Origin: Eumeta japonica
Taxonomy: Eukaryota > Arthropoda > Insecta > Lepidoptera > Psychidae
DNA: 64,000 nt
Direction of reading: 5' to 3'
NCBI GenBank assembly: GCA_005406025.1
Contig: BGZK01000878.1
Span: forward strand, 186,001-250,000
The notes below the pieces were generated by a model. The model did no database searches. It had not been told where the DNA came from and saw nothing but the letters and a program-made list of their open reading frames with translations. Within the stretch, counting starts at the first letter, position 1, and each line of letters opens with the position of its first letter. A program made the position numbers and the translations under genes. This document shows positions 11,441 through 23,554 of the stretch, in pieces.

Positions 11441-14189
11441 AGACAAATAGTTTAAAAAGAGTAGAATTTAAGCCACTTAGTTATAAATGAACATCTATAA
11501 CGAATTTATACAGAAAAATTAAATGTACAAACAGACGCTAAAAATTTATATATAGATGTTATTGTAGATAGATAAATAATTAAGTTTCTACGAAAGCGAC
11601 CAAAATTTTTTATACAACAATTTTAAAAGTATATTCAAATTTTTGTTCATTATCTAATTGTTTCAATAAATTCAATAATATGCTTATCAATATGAACATA
11701 ATTTTCTTTGTTGAAAATATGAATAGAATTTACTCTGCTTAATTATAATTAATCGAAAATAACGAAGCAAAAATGTTATTATATTATTCGTTGCTTGACA
11801 CAAAAGGCTATTTATTTATCTGCGTCCTGATTGGAGATGATCCCACTCAAACAAAGACTAATTTTCATTTAACGTATACAAAAACGCTCCCGTTTAGGCT
11901 TGTAACCACCGAGATGTGATCATTAGCAATTTCAATTAATGTAAATGCGCCCTCGCAGCCGGTGTCCGTGGCGACGCGTCGGCGATTACGCGGAGTGCCT
12001 GGCGCCGGGGCCCAGAGTACGCCGTCGACTTCCCTGATGATACATTGATTTTTGACTCGCGGCTCCCTCCATGCAAGATCTTGACTTGAAATCAACGTTT
12101 AACACAATTTAGAAGTTGAAACTTCTGATGTCGGGTCACGAGTTTATTTTTTTTTTAATTTGGTACAAGTAACCCCAGAACTTCTTCGTATATATACATA
12201 CATCACATATTATGTGCTCACTTCTTGTTCGAGTTTTATTCATCTTGCATAATAAATACATGAATTTTAATATAAAGCCTATTTGTCGTTACAAAATCCT
12301 TTTACTGTTTTTCAAATTTTTCAGCTAGTAATGCCAAAACTTTTTTTAACTAAAAACACTGCAGATATAAAAACATAGTTATTGTTTATATATCTATAGT
12401 TGTTGTTGCTCAATTCCATTGCCTTATCTCGCACTATCCGAACAATGAAGTTGCATCTATATAGATATCAGGGAACAAAAAAAAAGGTCAGCGCTGCGGG
12501 ACGACACCCATGGATATAGTCGTGCGGACGAGGTCTGCAAAAGTAAACTCGTGAATTTATTTTGTGTTGTTAAGCCCGATTTTTAACCTCAATATACGAT
12601 CCAAATTGGAGACGTAGGCAGAAGCAAACGTTGAGAAGGGCCATAGGGACCGAGAAAAGAGAGGAAATCAACAACGAAAAGTTCTTTAGGACAAAGGTCA
12701 GTAAAAGACTAATACTGCTAGTTAAAATTGAATACGATAATCTTTTCAATTTTGATTACATAAAATTGGACCTAGTACACAACATATTTAAGACCAAGGA
12801 GTTAAAAACACTCGGTACTTCGCAACTATTATTTTTAAATAAAATAATACTACGCTATACCACGTTCTTGATTAAGAACAATAATTATGGTAAACTGACT
12901 AATTAAAACTCAAACTGATAAAAATTAATACATTAAAATGTCCTAGTTCTTTAATAATAAATGTAGTAATGACACTAGGATAACAATATTAAAAGAATAT
13001 TAAATGCACTTAATTTTTTTGGAACTTGGTCCTTGATACGGTCTTAATTTCTAGAGAAAATTTTACAAATGTACAGTCGCTTTAACTTGTTCACTCTGAC
13101 TTCATGATTCAGGAGATACTATATGTCTTTAGATTTTCCTCATCGTCGGCTTTATCACGGACGTCGACCATAAAAATAGGCTTTGCCTTTTCTAGAAATA
13201 ATTGGTGACCTTCGAGCTCATTGATCTAACGTATCACCAATGTCTACCTTACAGTATCAGGCCTCCACGGTTACTGCACACTGATCGAATACGTCCATGT
13301 TCAGGCCATATTCACATTCAGCACACACAATAAGCGATTTTCGTCGGATTACATACAGTATCTTGATCTCTAGACAATACAAGGATAATAGTTTCTAATA
13401 ATAACAATAACAAAGTGAAATGTTTGTCGATTTTTCCTTTGCATTACATATTAGATTACTGTCAATTATTGTAAGAATGTACAAACAAAGAAGCAACTAA
13501 TACAAATATTTGACGTCAAGTCACACGAAAGTTAGGCATAAGAAAAATAGCGTCTATGAGACACCGACTGCCGGTGAGGCCGCCGAGCCGGTAAATAAGT
13601 GAATAGAGCTCCTTTATTTAATCAAGGGACAGAGAGACAAAACTCTGGAGGCCGTTAAATATCTGACTCCTATACAACGCGATGTCACGTGTACATTGTT
13701 TTAGACGACACGTCACAACGACGTGGCCAATGACGGTGTATAAAATATTATTAATAATTATTGACAAGTTTAATGCTGTATGAATTGCTTGCGTCTATTG
13801 TAGTAAAATTCTTACTATTTAATTTTACTTTATGAAATTAGTATGATTTTAAAAATAAATGACTATTAATTAATGATAAAATTTGTATTAAACCTTTTAA
13901 AGTAATAAAATTATAAAGGAAAATGAGTTTCTAGTTTAAATCAAATAAAACAATCCGTCGAATATGCAGAAAACACATTTATAAGTGTCGAAACCAACTC
14001 GTGTCTGAAATAGAAGGATCCTTAAAGTAAGTCTGGTAATGGGGTAAATCAAACCATATCTAATCGCGGAAGCACTTACTTTATTATCACACTGAATATT
14101 GGGATTATTAGCATCGAAAAGGGTTTAGTTTTACCATCATCTAAGAAACAAAGGAAAACTTACTCCTAAAAAATTTAAGGTACTCCATA
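11441..14189. other. Gene-free sequence with local GC-rich patches
   Basis: I recognise no gene. 11930-12080 (GC and CpG rich, e.g. GGCGACGCGTCGGCG) and 13550-13740 (GC-richer, with ACGTCACAACGACGTGG) stand out against AT-rich surroundings. They are candidates for conserved noncoding or promoter DNA, but no TATA box, start exon or adjoining gene can be assigned. Confidence 0.35.
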
Positions 14190-14625
14190 CAGCACGACAG
14201 TGCTTCAAGCAGGATCACTCTTTTGCATTAAGGGGTGCAGATCTGGCCACATCTGGAGCACTGTTGTTTCTTCTGGGCTGAAGCACCACAGTAGTAACTC
14301 CTGTCTCCAGACTACATATAATATCGAGCGTCTCAAATCGTTAGCCAGCTATAGTATTCGATCAGCCGAATCTTTTGGATTTACGAAAATATGTAGACTC
14401 TTTGTGCGTGCTTAGCGCATATACTAGGAGCAGGGCTTTAAAAAAGAATTCAACTTATTCTTTCCGCTAACTCCCACCATCGTTCCGCTTCTTTGAAAAT
14501 ACCATCATTATCATCGTCGTCATGACTGGCATTTTACCGCCGTACGCTTCATACCCAATTTACTGTCACGTACAATAGAAATATGGAATGGTCTACAATC
14601 AGCCGTACAATCGACTGCAAATGAA
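14190..14625 (+). pseudogene. Jockey/CR1-like LINE C-terminal relic
   Basis: The plus strand keeps fragments of a non-LTR reverse-transcriptase C-terminus in several frames. One fragment reads MEHCCFFWAEAPQ; a later one reads ILPPYASYPIYCHVQ just before a degraded (K/R)xWN-like segment. A closely similar ending (VLPPYASYALCCQA) occurs at 43255-43600, so both are copies of one family. Many stops and frameshifts interrupt it. Family assignment at the non-LTR level is fair; the clade is uncertain. Confidence 0.5.
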
Positions 14626-14634
14626 ATCTTAAAA

Positions 14635-14722
14635 AATATTATTATTGTGAAAAAAGTGTGGGGTGCTTTTCAAGAACGGACAAACATGTAGCACCCCACG
14701 CTTTTTTCACAATAATAATATT
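14635..14722. repeat. Foldback hairpin, 33-bp arms, one mismatch
   Basis: Arms at 14635-14667 and 14690-14722 are reverse complements with a single mismatch (GTGTGGGG against GCGTGGGG). The loop is 22 bases. Total length (88 nt) and near-perfect pairing would make a pre-miRNA-like RNA, but small MITEs and repeat-derived foldbacks look the same. It lies directly after a LINE relic. Confidence 0.75.
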
Positions 14723-15024
14723 TATTGTTGGTTCATTAATTGATTTCTATATTCAAATTATTTTCTACTTTTTAGTTTATTCCACTATAAAAGCGTGTTT
14801 TTTAGTTTTTTTAAACTATATTTATTTTCCACTTTTTAGCGTTCGATAATAAAATTTGAGGTGTCAAATTTCAAAATGAGACTGAAGCAGGTAGTATAGA
14901 GAATCTCCAACACAGGGCGTTTGGAGTCAGCAGCCGCCAAAGGAGAGTTACAAACATACATACATACAAACATACAGGTGAAGTTAAGATAAAGCGTGTA
15001 AAAAAAGTCAATTTTTTCTAAAAT

Positions 15025-15120
15025 ACCGGCAACGCACTACTAATTCTCATGGGGTTGCCTTATGCCTATGGGTGGCGGTAATAACCTGTTGTCTGGTAGC
15101 TCGCATGGTCGTTGCCCCTT
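15025..15120 (-). repeat. Interspersed repeat (CACCGCC...CCATGG-type core), copy 2
   Basis: On the minus strand this is the same family as 6225-6345: it has a CACCGCCACCCATAGGCA-like core and the GTGCGTTGCCGG terminus (CCGGCAACGCAC on the plus strand near 15026). It is a diverged relic. Confidence 0.55.
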
Positions 15121-15289
15121 AAAAAACTATAAAAGCGGTCAGTCCCGGGTTTTATCGCTATACCAGCGACAACTGTAAAAAGCAGACTTAAACCCGCTCC
15201 GGGACAGGATTAAACGGTCAGGTTAAATTTGGAATAATAAGGTATTAGGTGAGATGATGAAAATCTGCCGCAACAATACAACATAATCT

Positions 15290-15385
15290 AGAACGACCTC
15301 ATGGTTCGTACCATCGGGGTTCGAACTCATTCCCATTACATACGTCGCAGGTGCTCGTTTTAACCTCTAAGCAATCACAGTTTGT
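15290..15385 (-). repeat. tRNA-derived SINE head
   Basis: The minus strand shows an A-box-like TTGCTTAGAGG near 15374-15364. About 47 bases downstream is a B-box-like GAGTTCGAACCCC (15329-15317). This internal pol III promoter spacing suggests a tRNA-related SINE. The downstream body (down to about 15180) has no recognisable structure. Confidence 0.4.
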
Positions 15386-18300
15386 TTGCGTGACTACTTT
15401 GAAAGGGCAAGCTGAAATTATCACACATAGAAATTAAAATTGAACCACAATGAAATTCAAATCTAAATGGAACCAAAGCGAATTTCGTGAATCTAGATTT
15501 AATATACAGAAAATTAAAGCCGCGTTCCCAATGGACACGGTGACATTTCCACCTCTGCGAATTGCCCCAGAGGAGGCAAACAATTTCGTTGGTCCGTGTA
15601 CCGTTGTATTTCTTCCGGATTTTGACGTGTTCCGGATATTTGACACGTTTGCTCTGATAGTTAAGTTATGTCATTTGTTGTGACGTAAATATCGAGAGAT
15701 GCAATTTTCGTTGCGAACGTTGCAACTATAAAGGGCTGTTGAGAACGAATGTATTGAAAACGAGGAAAATATGTTATTTTTTTCAAATACTTAATATATT
15801 AAACCAATAATTTTCTACATAACTTGAAAATTTATTAGTCATTTGATAAAACGCTTTAAAAGTCTCCCTTTTATACATTTATTAACCACCCGTGTGAGAG
15901 CTCTACATCAATCAAATGTCAAACATTTATGTAGCACAGAAAATTCACAAAATATTTGTTTTTTGAAGTGAATTTTTTTATAGACACGATAGGTGATTTT
16001 CGGATGCGTAAAATTTTATGAGTTTGCGTCATTGCGTAACCGTGTCGTCGACATGTTAATATAGAATATGTGAAGACTTAATATAGACGTTAGGCGATTA
16101 TATGCTAACGCGGTATATGTGAAAACTTTTTTTATGTGCGTTGGAGGATTTTCGTATGAGTAAAATATTATGAGTTCTCGTCACCGACATGCTATATAGC
16201 AGTATACGTAATAACTTTTCTGTATACGTTAAAATTATGTTCGTAATTTAAATTTAATTGCAAACTTCCTTTTATTTTGTTTAAATTAATACGCGTAAAT
16301 TTTTTAATTCAAATCTTGATATGCACATTTTTTTTTCAACTTTAATAGGTTCCTCGACATATAAAAACTAGAGTGATATTCATTATTTTAATTTAAAGAT
16401 TATAGTATTTCAATTTTGATATTGAAAATCTCAAAAGCATTGTTATTTCGTAGTTTCTGTCGGCAGTTCCCAATGACTGCCTATTAATATTTTAAATATC
16501 CTATTTTTTATGTTATTGACTTATTGTATTTATATCCGTAACTATTAAATAAGCTATTTTTCAAAGACAATACATAATAAGCGAAAAACAAAAATAGCAT
16601 GTTGCGTTTTAGTATTTTTTTCCTAAACTAAAAACTGTCTAAAGTTTTATGAAAATAAAAAAAAATAGATTCCTACGTGCTCTGGTATTAAAACTGTTAA
16701 CAAACAAAATAATCGAATTATTAGAGAAACGACCGCCGGTAAGTTACTACGATACTAACTTTTTCAAACTAATAAAGTGTCCGACACAATATTTCTTTTT
16801 ATATACAACTATAAAATAACACCTAAAAGGTCAAAGATCAAATAGCGTTTACTTTGGCAGGATACAAATTTATTAGACTACATAGATCTTCTGTGAGCGT
16901 GAAGGTATATTTTGCATCGTGCAATTTACGAGAGGCTGCGACGTCTTGCGGTCGAGTCGAGCGGCAGCAGCATCTGTTTCCGGGTGCTCTGGGCGCGGTA
17001 AACTATTAATATCTGACATTTAGAAAGAACCGAGGTCGAGCATCATTTACAGTTGTTAACAGATTACATCAAACATTTGCAACATTTCCTTTGTTTTCTA
17101 CAAAATAATGTTTTTGTCACTTTTTTGATGTGCATGAAAATATTTTCGAAAATTTTTATCAAAACTTAAGGTACTACAGATTTTTAGAACAATGCGTTCT
17201 TTCACATTTAAGATATGTATGGATTTTCCAACAATTGTGCCAATAAAATACTCCAATGATCGTTTTACTTTTGTTACTTTATATTTATACATAAATCGAA
17301 AATCTAAAACTTATTATTTTCTATTTCGAAAAAGAGGAAGATTTTATATGCCCATTTCCGACTGCAAAACGTAAGAGGCGACAGACTCGGTCGTCAGGAG
17401 CCTGGTATGAGCGCCTGCGAATGTCACCAACCCACACTCACTAAGAGTGGCGACTGTGACCAAATCCTTTCCGATAACAGCCGCATCAAGGAAGCAAACC
17501 AGATTCACCGGTAACTTCACTATTCCTGACTATGGCCTCAAAAGTTCGTATGTTATAGATACCGTATTTGTGCCTTACTATTTTGTTTCGTAAATAAATT
17601 CAGAGTTGCTCCTCGTGCGATGGAAAAAAACCTACATTCGAGTTTTCTCCATGACATAAAGAAATCCATGGAAAAACCAGAACAACCGGTATAGCTCACA
17701 GAATCAGCAAGCTGAAATGGCAATAAACAGCTCAAGTCTCCCGTGGGACTGATTACAGTTGGGGAAGAAAGGTTTTCGAGCGGTAACCACGAGCCGCATT
17801 CCAAAGTGGAATTGCACTACACTAGGTACGTATGCTGATGACTTCGTAGAAGTTGCGATTAATTGTTTTTGCTGGTGCTCCTGGATCTTACATTGACGAA
17901 ATGAAAAGGAAAGTTCATGTCCAGCAGCTCGAAACAACTAAAGCTTAATTACATCGCTAGACACCCATTGCGATATTGACATCGTTTCGACCTGTCACTT
18001 AAGCGACATTCTACTAACAATAATACAAAATAGTAGCTGGCTCGAATTTTCAACCAGTATATCATCTGCATGGATTTTATGACATCGAGAGTAAAAAATC
18101 AAAACATATAAAACCATAAACAACATTTTTAATGTAAATGATTACAAAAAAATATTGATAGTAACAGCTTCATATATTAATATTTTATTGTGTAATAAAT
18201 ATTTGTATTTAAAATTACAATTTTACATGGTACTTAATATAATAAGTTCTATGTTTTAATTATAGCAAGATTTTATTTCGTATTCGTATTGATATAATCA

Positions 18301-18849
18301 CGAGTTTACTACTCTCATTCCCAAACCTTAAAACAAATTATTTTGAGCTAATTTTTGGAGAGACCTCTTAAAACATGATAACATATTCCCACAAGAGACT
18401 CAAACAAAAACCGGTTTTTTACGACAACACTGTACGGACAAGCTGCAGTAAATTCCACCGCAATCCGAAACTCATCTTGTTATCATTTAGCAAATCCAAA
18501 ACGTTAAAAAACATTGGCATACATTTAATGTAACAATAAAGGAATGTGTTTGAATAAAACTATGTTGATGAAACACAACAATTTAAACTTACATTAAATG
18601 ATTAAGATGAAATTAAATCTTAAAATAATAAAATATGTTTAACGAAACTGTCCAATAGTCAGTCGAAACCGCGAAAGCTCATCCGATGGTATTTTTGTGT
18701 TTTGGCAGATGAACGCTATCGATCGATACGAGCAATGTCAAGCCGTTTAGCAGAATATGTAGTTCATACAATCGGACGCGCTAGGAAAGTTTTTAATTTT
18801 TTCTTACAAATATTAAATTGTCATTAATAAATTCAGGAATTTTTAAAAG
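15386..18849. other. Gene-free sequence
   Basis: I recognise no gene. 16920-17000 is a GC-rich patch. 17360-17400 contains CGTAAGAGGCGAC, a string I associate with 3' regions of lepidopteran LINEs. Minus-strand frames at 17553-17937 are open for ~80 codons each but match nothing I know. Confidence 0.4.
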
Positions 18850-19505
18850 TAACCTTCCTATTTCCACTAAAACAAAAGTTATGAATTCCAACCTCCTACC
18901 AAGTTTGACATATGGGTGCCAGACGTGGAAGTTCACTTCAAAAATAAAAAACCTAATTACTACTTGTCAAGAGGACTAGAACGCAGCATGCTTAAGATAA
19001 AGAAGCTAGACAAAATTCAACTTACAAAAATAAGAGCAAGAATTAAAGTAACAGATGCACTTAAGTACGTACAAAAACTAAAGTGGAAGTGGGCTGGTCA
19101 CGTCGCAAGGGTTAAAGACCAGATATGGACCATAAAAGTAACTTTTTGGAAAAGACCTCCTGGTAAAAGAAGTAGAGGAAGGCCACTGACACACTGGGAC
19201 GATGAGATCATAAAGACAGCCGGCACAAACTGGAAGCAGATTGCACAAGATAGAGACAATTGGGCAGGTATGGAGGAGACCTTTACCCAATAATGGGGTT
19301 CCTGCAATTTATATTAAGTTAATAATTAGGTATAGGTAAATAAATTAAAGAAATAAACTAGATTAGTAGGTATTCTGCTCATGTTAAATATTAGCTTAAA
19401 CAAAAATATACAAACATGTAAACTTAGGTCATAAAAATTTGTAAACTAAAAAGAAAAACGTAAAACTAATTAGTAGGAAATAAAAGGCTATTTTATTTTA
19501 TTTTT
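18850..19505 (+). pseudogene. Non-LTR retrotransposon 3' end (reverse-transcriptase C-terminus)
   Basis: This is a 5'-truncated LINE. The first part keeps NLLPSLTYGCQTW, the classic segment after the reverse-transcriptase core. After a frameshift near 18975, an intact C-terminal frame runs to 19293. It contains KLKWKWAGHVARV, then a basic stretch, GRPLTHWDDEIIKTAG and QDRDNW. This arrangement (GHVAR ... GRPxTRWxDD) is typical of the RTE-like 'endonuclease-reverse transcriptase' proteins abundant in Lepidoptera. About 200 bp of AT-rich 3' UTR follows, ending near 19505 in a TATTTTATTTTA tail. It is non-functional alone because endonuclease and RT core are missing. Confidence 0.8.
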
Positions 19506-19714
19506 ATTATGATAAATTAAGATGCCAAATTTATATCCAAATTTCCTTAAACACGCATCTAAGAAACACATGAAGTTCTAGCGGGTAAAGCGCACGAACG
19601 TCACACGAACGCACCGCCTCTACAGCAAAATAATTCTATGAATATTTTTGACGTGTTTTCAGAACGAGAAGTAATACGACATCACGTTATAAAAAAAAAC
19701 CAAAAAAAACTAAT

Positions 19715-19924
19715 CTAGTGGTTTCGCTGTCTGATAGATTTCGTATTCTTTTGATTGCATGAGCGGTAGAGCCTTATCGCCAGATTACTGATATGAGAAC
19801 CCCATTGAAGTCTATTATCTAGACTAATTCTCAAGAATGCAATAGTATTAACAAAATCTAATTCTTCGTTTCGTACTAAAATAATTATAGGATATGTAAG
19901 ATACAGAACGGAAACCGGATCCAT
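19715..19924 (-). pseudogene. Reverse-transcriptase fragment of a second LINE
   Basis: The minus-strand frame reads NEELDFVNTIAFLRISLDNR followed by LQWGSHISNLAIRLYRSCN. This is the FLGIxLDxxLxWxxHI thumb-proximal motif of Jockey/R1-type reverse transcriptases, with FLR in place of FLG. It ends abruptly at the left edge of the PIF/Harbinger element (19928), which may have inserted into this older LINE. Only ~70 residues remain. Confidence 0.65.
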
Positions 19925-19930
19925 ATCTTA

Positions 19931-19973
19931 TGGTGGGCATACACGATCCTTTCTATCGTCCAATCGGCATGAC
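19931..19973 (+). repeat. Left terminal inverted repeat of PIF/Harbinger
   Basis: It starts TGGTGGGCATACACGATCC and ends CAATCGGCATGAC. It pairs with 23555-23597 at 42 of 43 positions; the difference is T here against C in the partner at position 22. TTA (19928-19930) lies immediately outside. Confidence 0.95.
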
Positions 19974-20149
19974 GCTACTGATTGGATCAGTTAGAATTTA
20001 CCGTGTGTGCGAGTGGATTGGCATGACAGTTAGAATTGATGGCATAATCGAATTTCGATTCTTTTGGCTTGATCATATTGATTGGATACTGCCGATTGGA
20101 CTGTGTATGGCTGTTGGCGATTGGCAGTTCAGTTCGGGCGGTCAGTCTT

Positions 20150-21571
20150 GTCAATGATTTTGTCGATGATAGATGTCCGTCGTGCTGCACGCGCTCTCAC
20201 AATATGTCGCAAAATACAGCCCGGTACCGCGGTGCTACTGGAATTTATTTCTATTTATCAGAGTGAACCATGTTTATGAAAAGTGAAAAGCAAAATATAT
20301 CACAACAGGTACGTATGTGTTTAAAGTTATGTTTTAGTAAGTAGATATCGGCTCGGCGATACCTCCATACAACAGGGTACTTTTCTAGTATAACCTCAAA
20401 TAAAAATGCTTAAATGCATTGTATGTATTAATACTTAATTTTACTTATTGTTCTACTTAACCATTTTATATTTTGATTTTAGTATTTGTATTAAATATTT
20501 TTCATTTATTATGCCTTTTTCAGTATGTAGTCTATTATAATTTGATTGTATATGTGTGATGACAACAAGTGGTATTAATTTTTAGTTTTTATTTCAGAGA
20601 CCAGAGAAACGCAGCTTTGGAGAAGTTATTAACAAAGTATAAAGAAGTAGATGCTGAAGCGAACCGTGATGCTGTTTTGAAAAAAATAAATTCATTGAGG
20701 ACGGCATACCAAAAACAGAAAACGAAAGTGGGAGGAATCCAAGCGGTCTGGCGCTGGTACAGATGCGGTATATGTACCTAAGCTTTGGTACTACAAAGAA
20801 CTATCCTTCATAAATGATCAAAATGCAGCACGAGCTTCTGTTTCAAATATGGATGAAAAAGAGGAAAGCGCGGATGAAGAGCAGCAGATAGAGCAACAGC
20901 ACATGGTAAGTACGCGAAATTAAAATATCAAATATCTATTTAATCGTTTGAGCCAGAGCAGAGAAGTCTTTACCTATTAGGCCTATCAAACACGCAAATA
21001 TCACCATAAATCTACCAAATATCACCATCATCAATCACAAATGACCATAATACCATCAATCAACCAAATTGTTATGTTTCAGAATATTGAGAATAACTCG
21101 CAACCGAATGAACAATTAATACATCCAAATGAAGAGTCTGATAATGATGGATCTATAGCAGGTAACTCAGCAAGGAGGCCGAAACCAAAAAGAACAAATG
21201 ATGATAATCTCGTCAACAGTGTTCTTCAATCTGTAAATGACCATTTCAAGCGTCCCAGGGATGAAGTTAGCAAGGAAGATCGTCATGATATTTATTTCAA
21301 GTCTATTGCGAACAAATTGCGGGACTTGCCAAGGCAGCAAAGAATGCTTGCCGAAAAATTAATGAATGATGTCTTACATGAAGCTGAATGGGGTAATTTG
21401 ACACTGGATTTTAAAGTTATAAATACTAAGCCAGATAATCAGCGATATACAACCTCTCCATCAATTAATTTTTCCCCGTCATATCAAATCACTTCTTCCA
21501 GTCATTCGTCGCATTCAGCAAGCCCATCTCCAAACATGCAGGCCAACCAACAAACAGTGTCGCCATCATAA
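20150..21571 (+). pseudogene. MADF-BESS DNA-binding protein of the Harbinger element, broken
   Basis: This is the accessory protein of PIF/Harbinger elements, thought to bind element ends and assist the nuclease. Three exons can be placed: one ending at 20308 before GTACGT, 20598-20905 before GTAAGT, and 21083-21571. Exon 1 holds the start of the MADF domain (LEFISIYQSEPCL). Exon 2 continues it (ALEKLLTKYKEVDAEANRDA, INSLRTAYQKQKTKV and, in another frame, DAVYVPKLWYYKELSFINDQ). Exon 3 carries a BESS-like motif (DIYFKSIANKLRDLPRQQRM). Two lesions are visible: TGA at 20277-20279 where MADF domains have their conserved Trp, and a one-base insertion near 20740 in exon 2. The exact start codon is unclear. 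Confidence 0.85.
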
Positions 21572-22740
21572 CAAATCACTTCTCACAGTCATTCGTCTTT
21601 ACAAAACGTGCAGAATGACCTGCATTTCTCGAAACGCCACGAAGCCCCGGGCCCTCAGAATTTACTGTCAATATCTGAAGATTCTGCGGCATCTTTTGTT
21701 GTTAATTTTATTTCAGAGTAGTAATTAAATAACGAATATAACACCAAGTTATTGTAATACTAATTGTTTTAATAATAAAAACTTATAAAATACAGTGTGT
21801 TTTATATAAAATTATCCTGCCACGGTTTATTCTTCTGTCCTTCTGTTCTATCCTTAAGTCCTGCCCAATTATACTTTACCTTCATTGACAAAGTAATTTT
21901 GGTATTCTTGTGTGATAATTTTAGCATTATTCAATACATTTTCCTGATTTCGTCTTTGTAAATCTTCCATAGTTGACCTTGCTGTATCATACCCTCTGTT
22001 GACTACAGTCCTATTGTTGATATTTTCATGATAAAAGCATCTTGTGGGTGCATATGAATATGGCACATTTTCCATTAAGAAGTTGTGCAAAGCTATCGTA
22101 GCCATCACTATATTTTCTATCTTGTCTGGTTCTATGTTAATTTGAGTATGGTAAATGCGAAATCGTGAAGACAATATGCCAAATGCGTTTTCTACAAGAC
22201 GTCTTGCGCGGGACAGCCTATAGTTGAAAATTTTCTTCGCGTGATTGTTCAAATCTGCTTGGCGATATGGCTTCAACATGTCGGTTCTCAACGCAAACGC
22301 ATCGTCAGTAACAAACACGTACGGTAAACATCTTGAGCTACTTTCGATGTTTTCAGGATCTGGGATATTAAATTTTTTATTTTGCAACTTCTTGAAAAAC
22401 TTGGTGTTTTGTAATACTTCTCCATCGGAAACTATTCCATTTGTTCCAAAATCTGCAAGTATAAACCGGTATCTTGCGCCAACAATTGCCATGAGAACCA
22501 TGCTGTGTCGTCCTTTGTAGTTGTAGTAATAAGAACCGCTGTCAACAGGTGGGATTATATCAATGTGTTTCCCACCTATTGCTCCCAAGCAATGTGGAAA
22601 ATTCCACCTTTCTTCAAAGTGTTGCGCAATTTGTTTCCATTTAGCGGAAGTATCGGGAAACTGAAAAAAACTTATAAAAAGTTAGTAAATTAATATTTAA
22701 TCTATCTACACAACAAGTCTTATAAAGAGGAAAGATTTTT

Positions 22741-22880
22741 AATTTTGTATGTAACGAGTAAACTCCAAAACTACTCGACCGATTTTGATGAAACTTGGTA
22801 TGGAGATACGGTGACCGTATTTCCTACCATAATAATTAATAAAAGTAGTTCACAAAAAGAACTGTACTCGTCCAGGATTT
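22741..22880 (+). repeat. Short repeat nested in the transposase intron
   Basis: It contains CTCGACCGATTTTGATGAAA, a phrase common at the ends of many insect non-autonomous elements and related to the units at 10860-11440. It sits inside the intron of the Harbinger transposase gene, so it either inserted there or is an old part of the intron. Confidence 0.4.
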
Positions 22881-22928
22881 ATACAAGTTGAACGTATCAA
22901 ATAATACACTGTGCCAAGTATAGCGTTA

Positions 22929-23005
22929 AGGGTAAGGTAGGAGTAGTGAAGAGGTAGTGTAGGGATAGTTAGGGGTAGTGTAGAGTAGGGTAGGGAGGGA
23001 TAGGA
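22929..23005 (+). repeat. G-rich minisatellite in the transposase intron
   Basis: Degenerate copies of GGTAGTGTAGGGA-like units occupy about 75 bp, with several GGG runs. It lies in the intron near the exon 1 donor. On the transposase sense strand it is C-rich. Confidence 0.6.
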
Positions 23006-23554
23006 TGTATAAAATATAAAAAACAGTAATCTTACCGGTATAAACTCCTTTTTGAGAACTTCGTAAATAGCAGCACAGGTTTCTGGTATAATTCGCCCTA
23101 AAGCTTGAGGTGATATTATAGCCGAAAATTTGAGGCACTCATATGATCTCCCTGTTGCTAGAAATCGTAGTCACTGTTGACCTCTCGTGCGCCGAGATAG
23201 CGTTTCTCATAACAGTATCTTGCTTCTCAATTAATGGAGTAACTAACGTTAGGAGTTTCATGTAAGTTTCTTCATTCATTCGTAAATAATTACTATAATC
23301 TTTTGGCTTAATTCTCAATTCTTCTATTAAATTTGTATGAGTAAACTGTTTTCTTTTCATTAACTACTGCTTGCACCACTCTGCTCGATTTTTTCTTTTT
23401 TTTTGCTTAATTTTCACGAGTACAATGCCCAAAACGGCTATAACATCGTCGTCTGTCATCAGTGACGCCATGGCTGCAACTGAACGTCGCTGCCGTTTAA
23501 GCTGATGGTGTATGGTGTATATGGACGAACTGCAGATTGGATCAAGCCTGCAGT

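Larger units (their letters stand above)
21869..23471 (-). pseudogene. PIF/Harbinger transposase (HARBI1-like nuclease), broken
   Basis: This is the element's DDE nuclease. Exon 1 runs from ATG at 23471 to the donor before 23035 (GTAAGA). A 375-bp intron ends in TTTTTTTCAG, and exon 2 spans 22660-21869. Exon 2 shows the DDE_Tnp_4 order: GAIGGKHIDIIPP, SGSYYYNYKGRHS, GTNGIVSDGEV, VTDDAFALRTDMLKPY and RARRLVENAFG. Lesions: TAG at 23364-23366, a two-base frameshift near 23168, and GGT at 22574-22576 where the family has the first catalytic aspartate (GxIDGxH). The second Asp and the Glu remain. Length otherwise matches the family (~350-400 aa). The two element genes converge, with their stops 300 bp apart. 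Confidence 0.92.

Noticed and set aside
17553..17937. Overlapping minus-strand frames as a LINE or gene
   Set aside because: The sequence looks coherent, but I could not place it in any family; calling it would be a guess.
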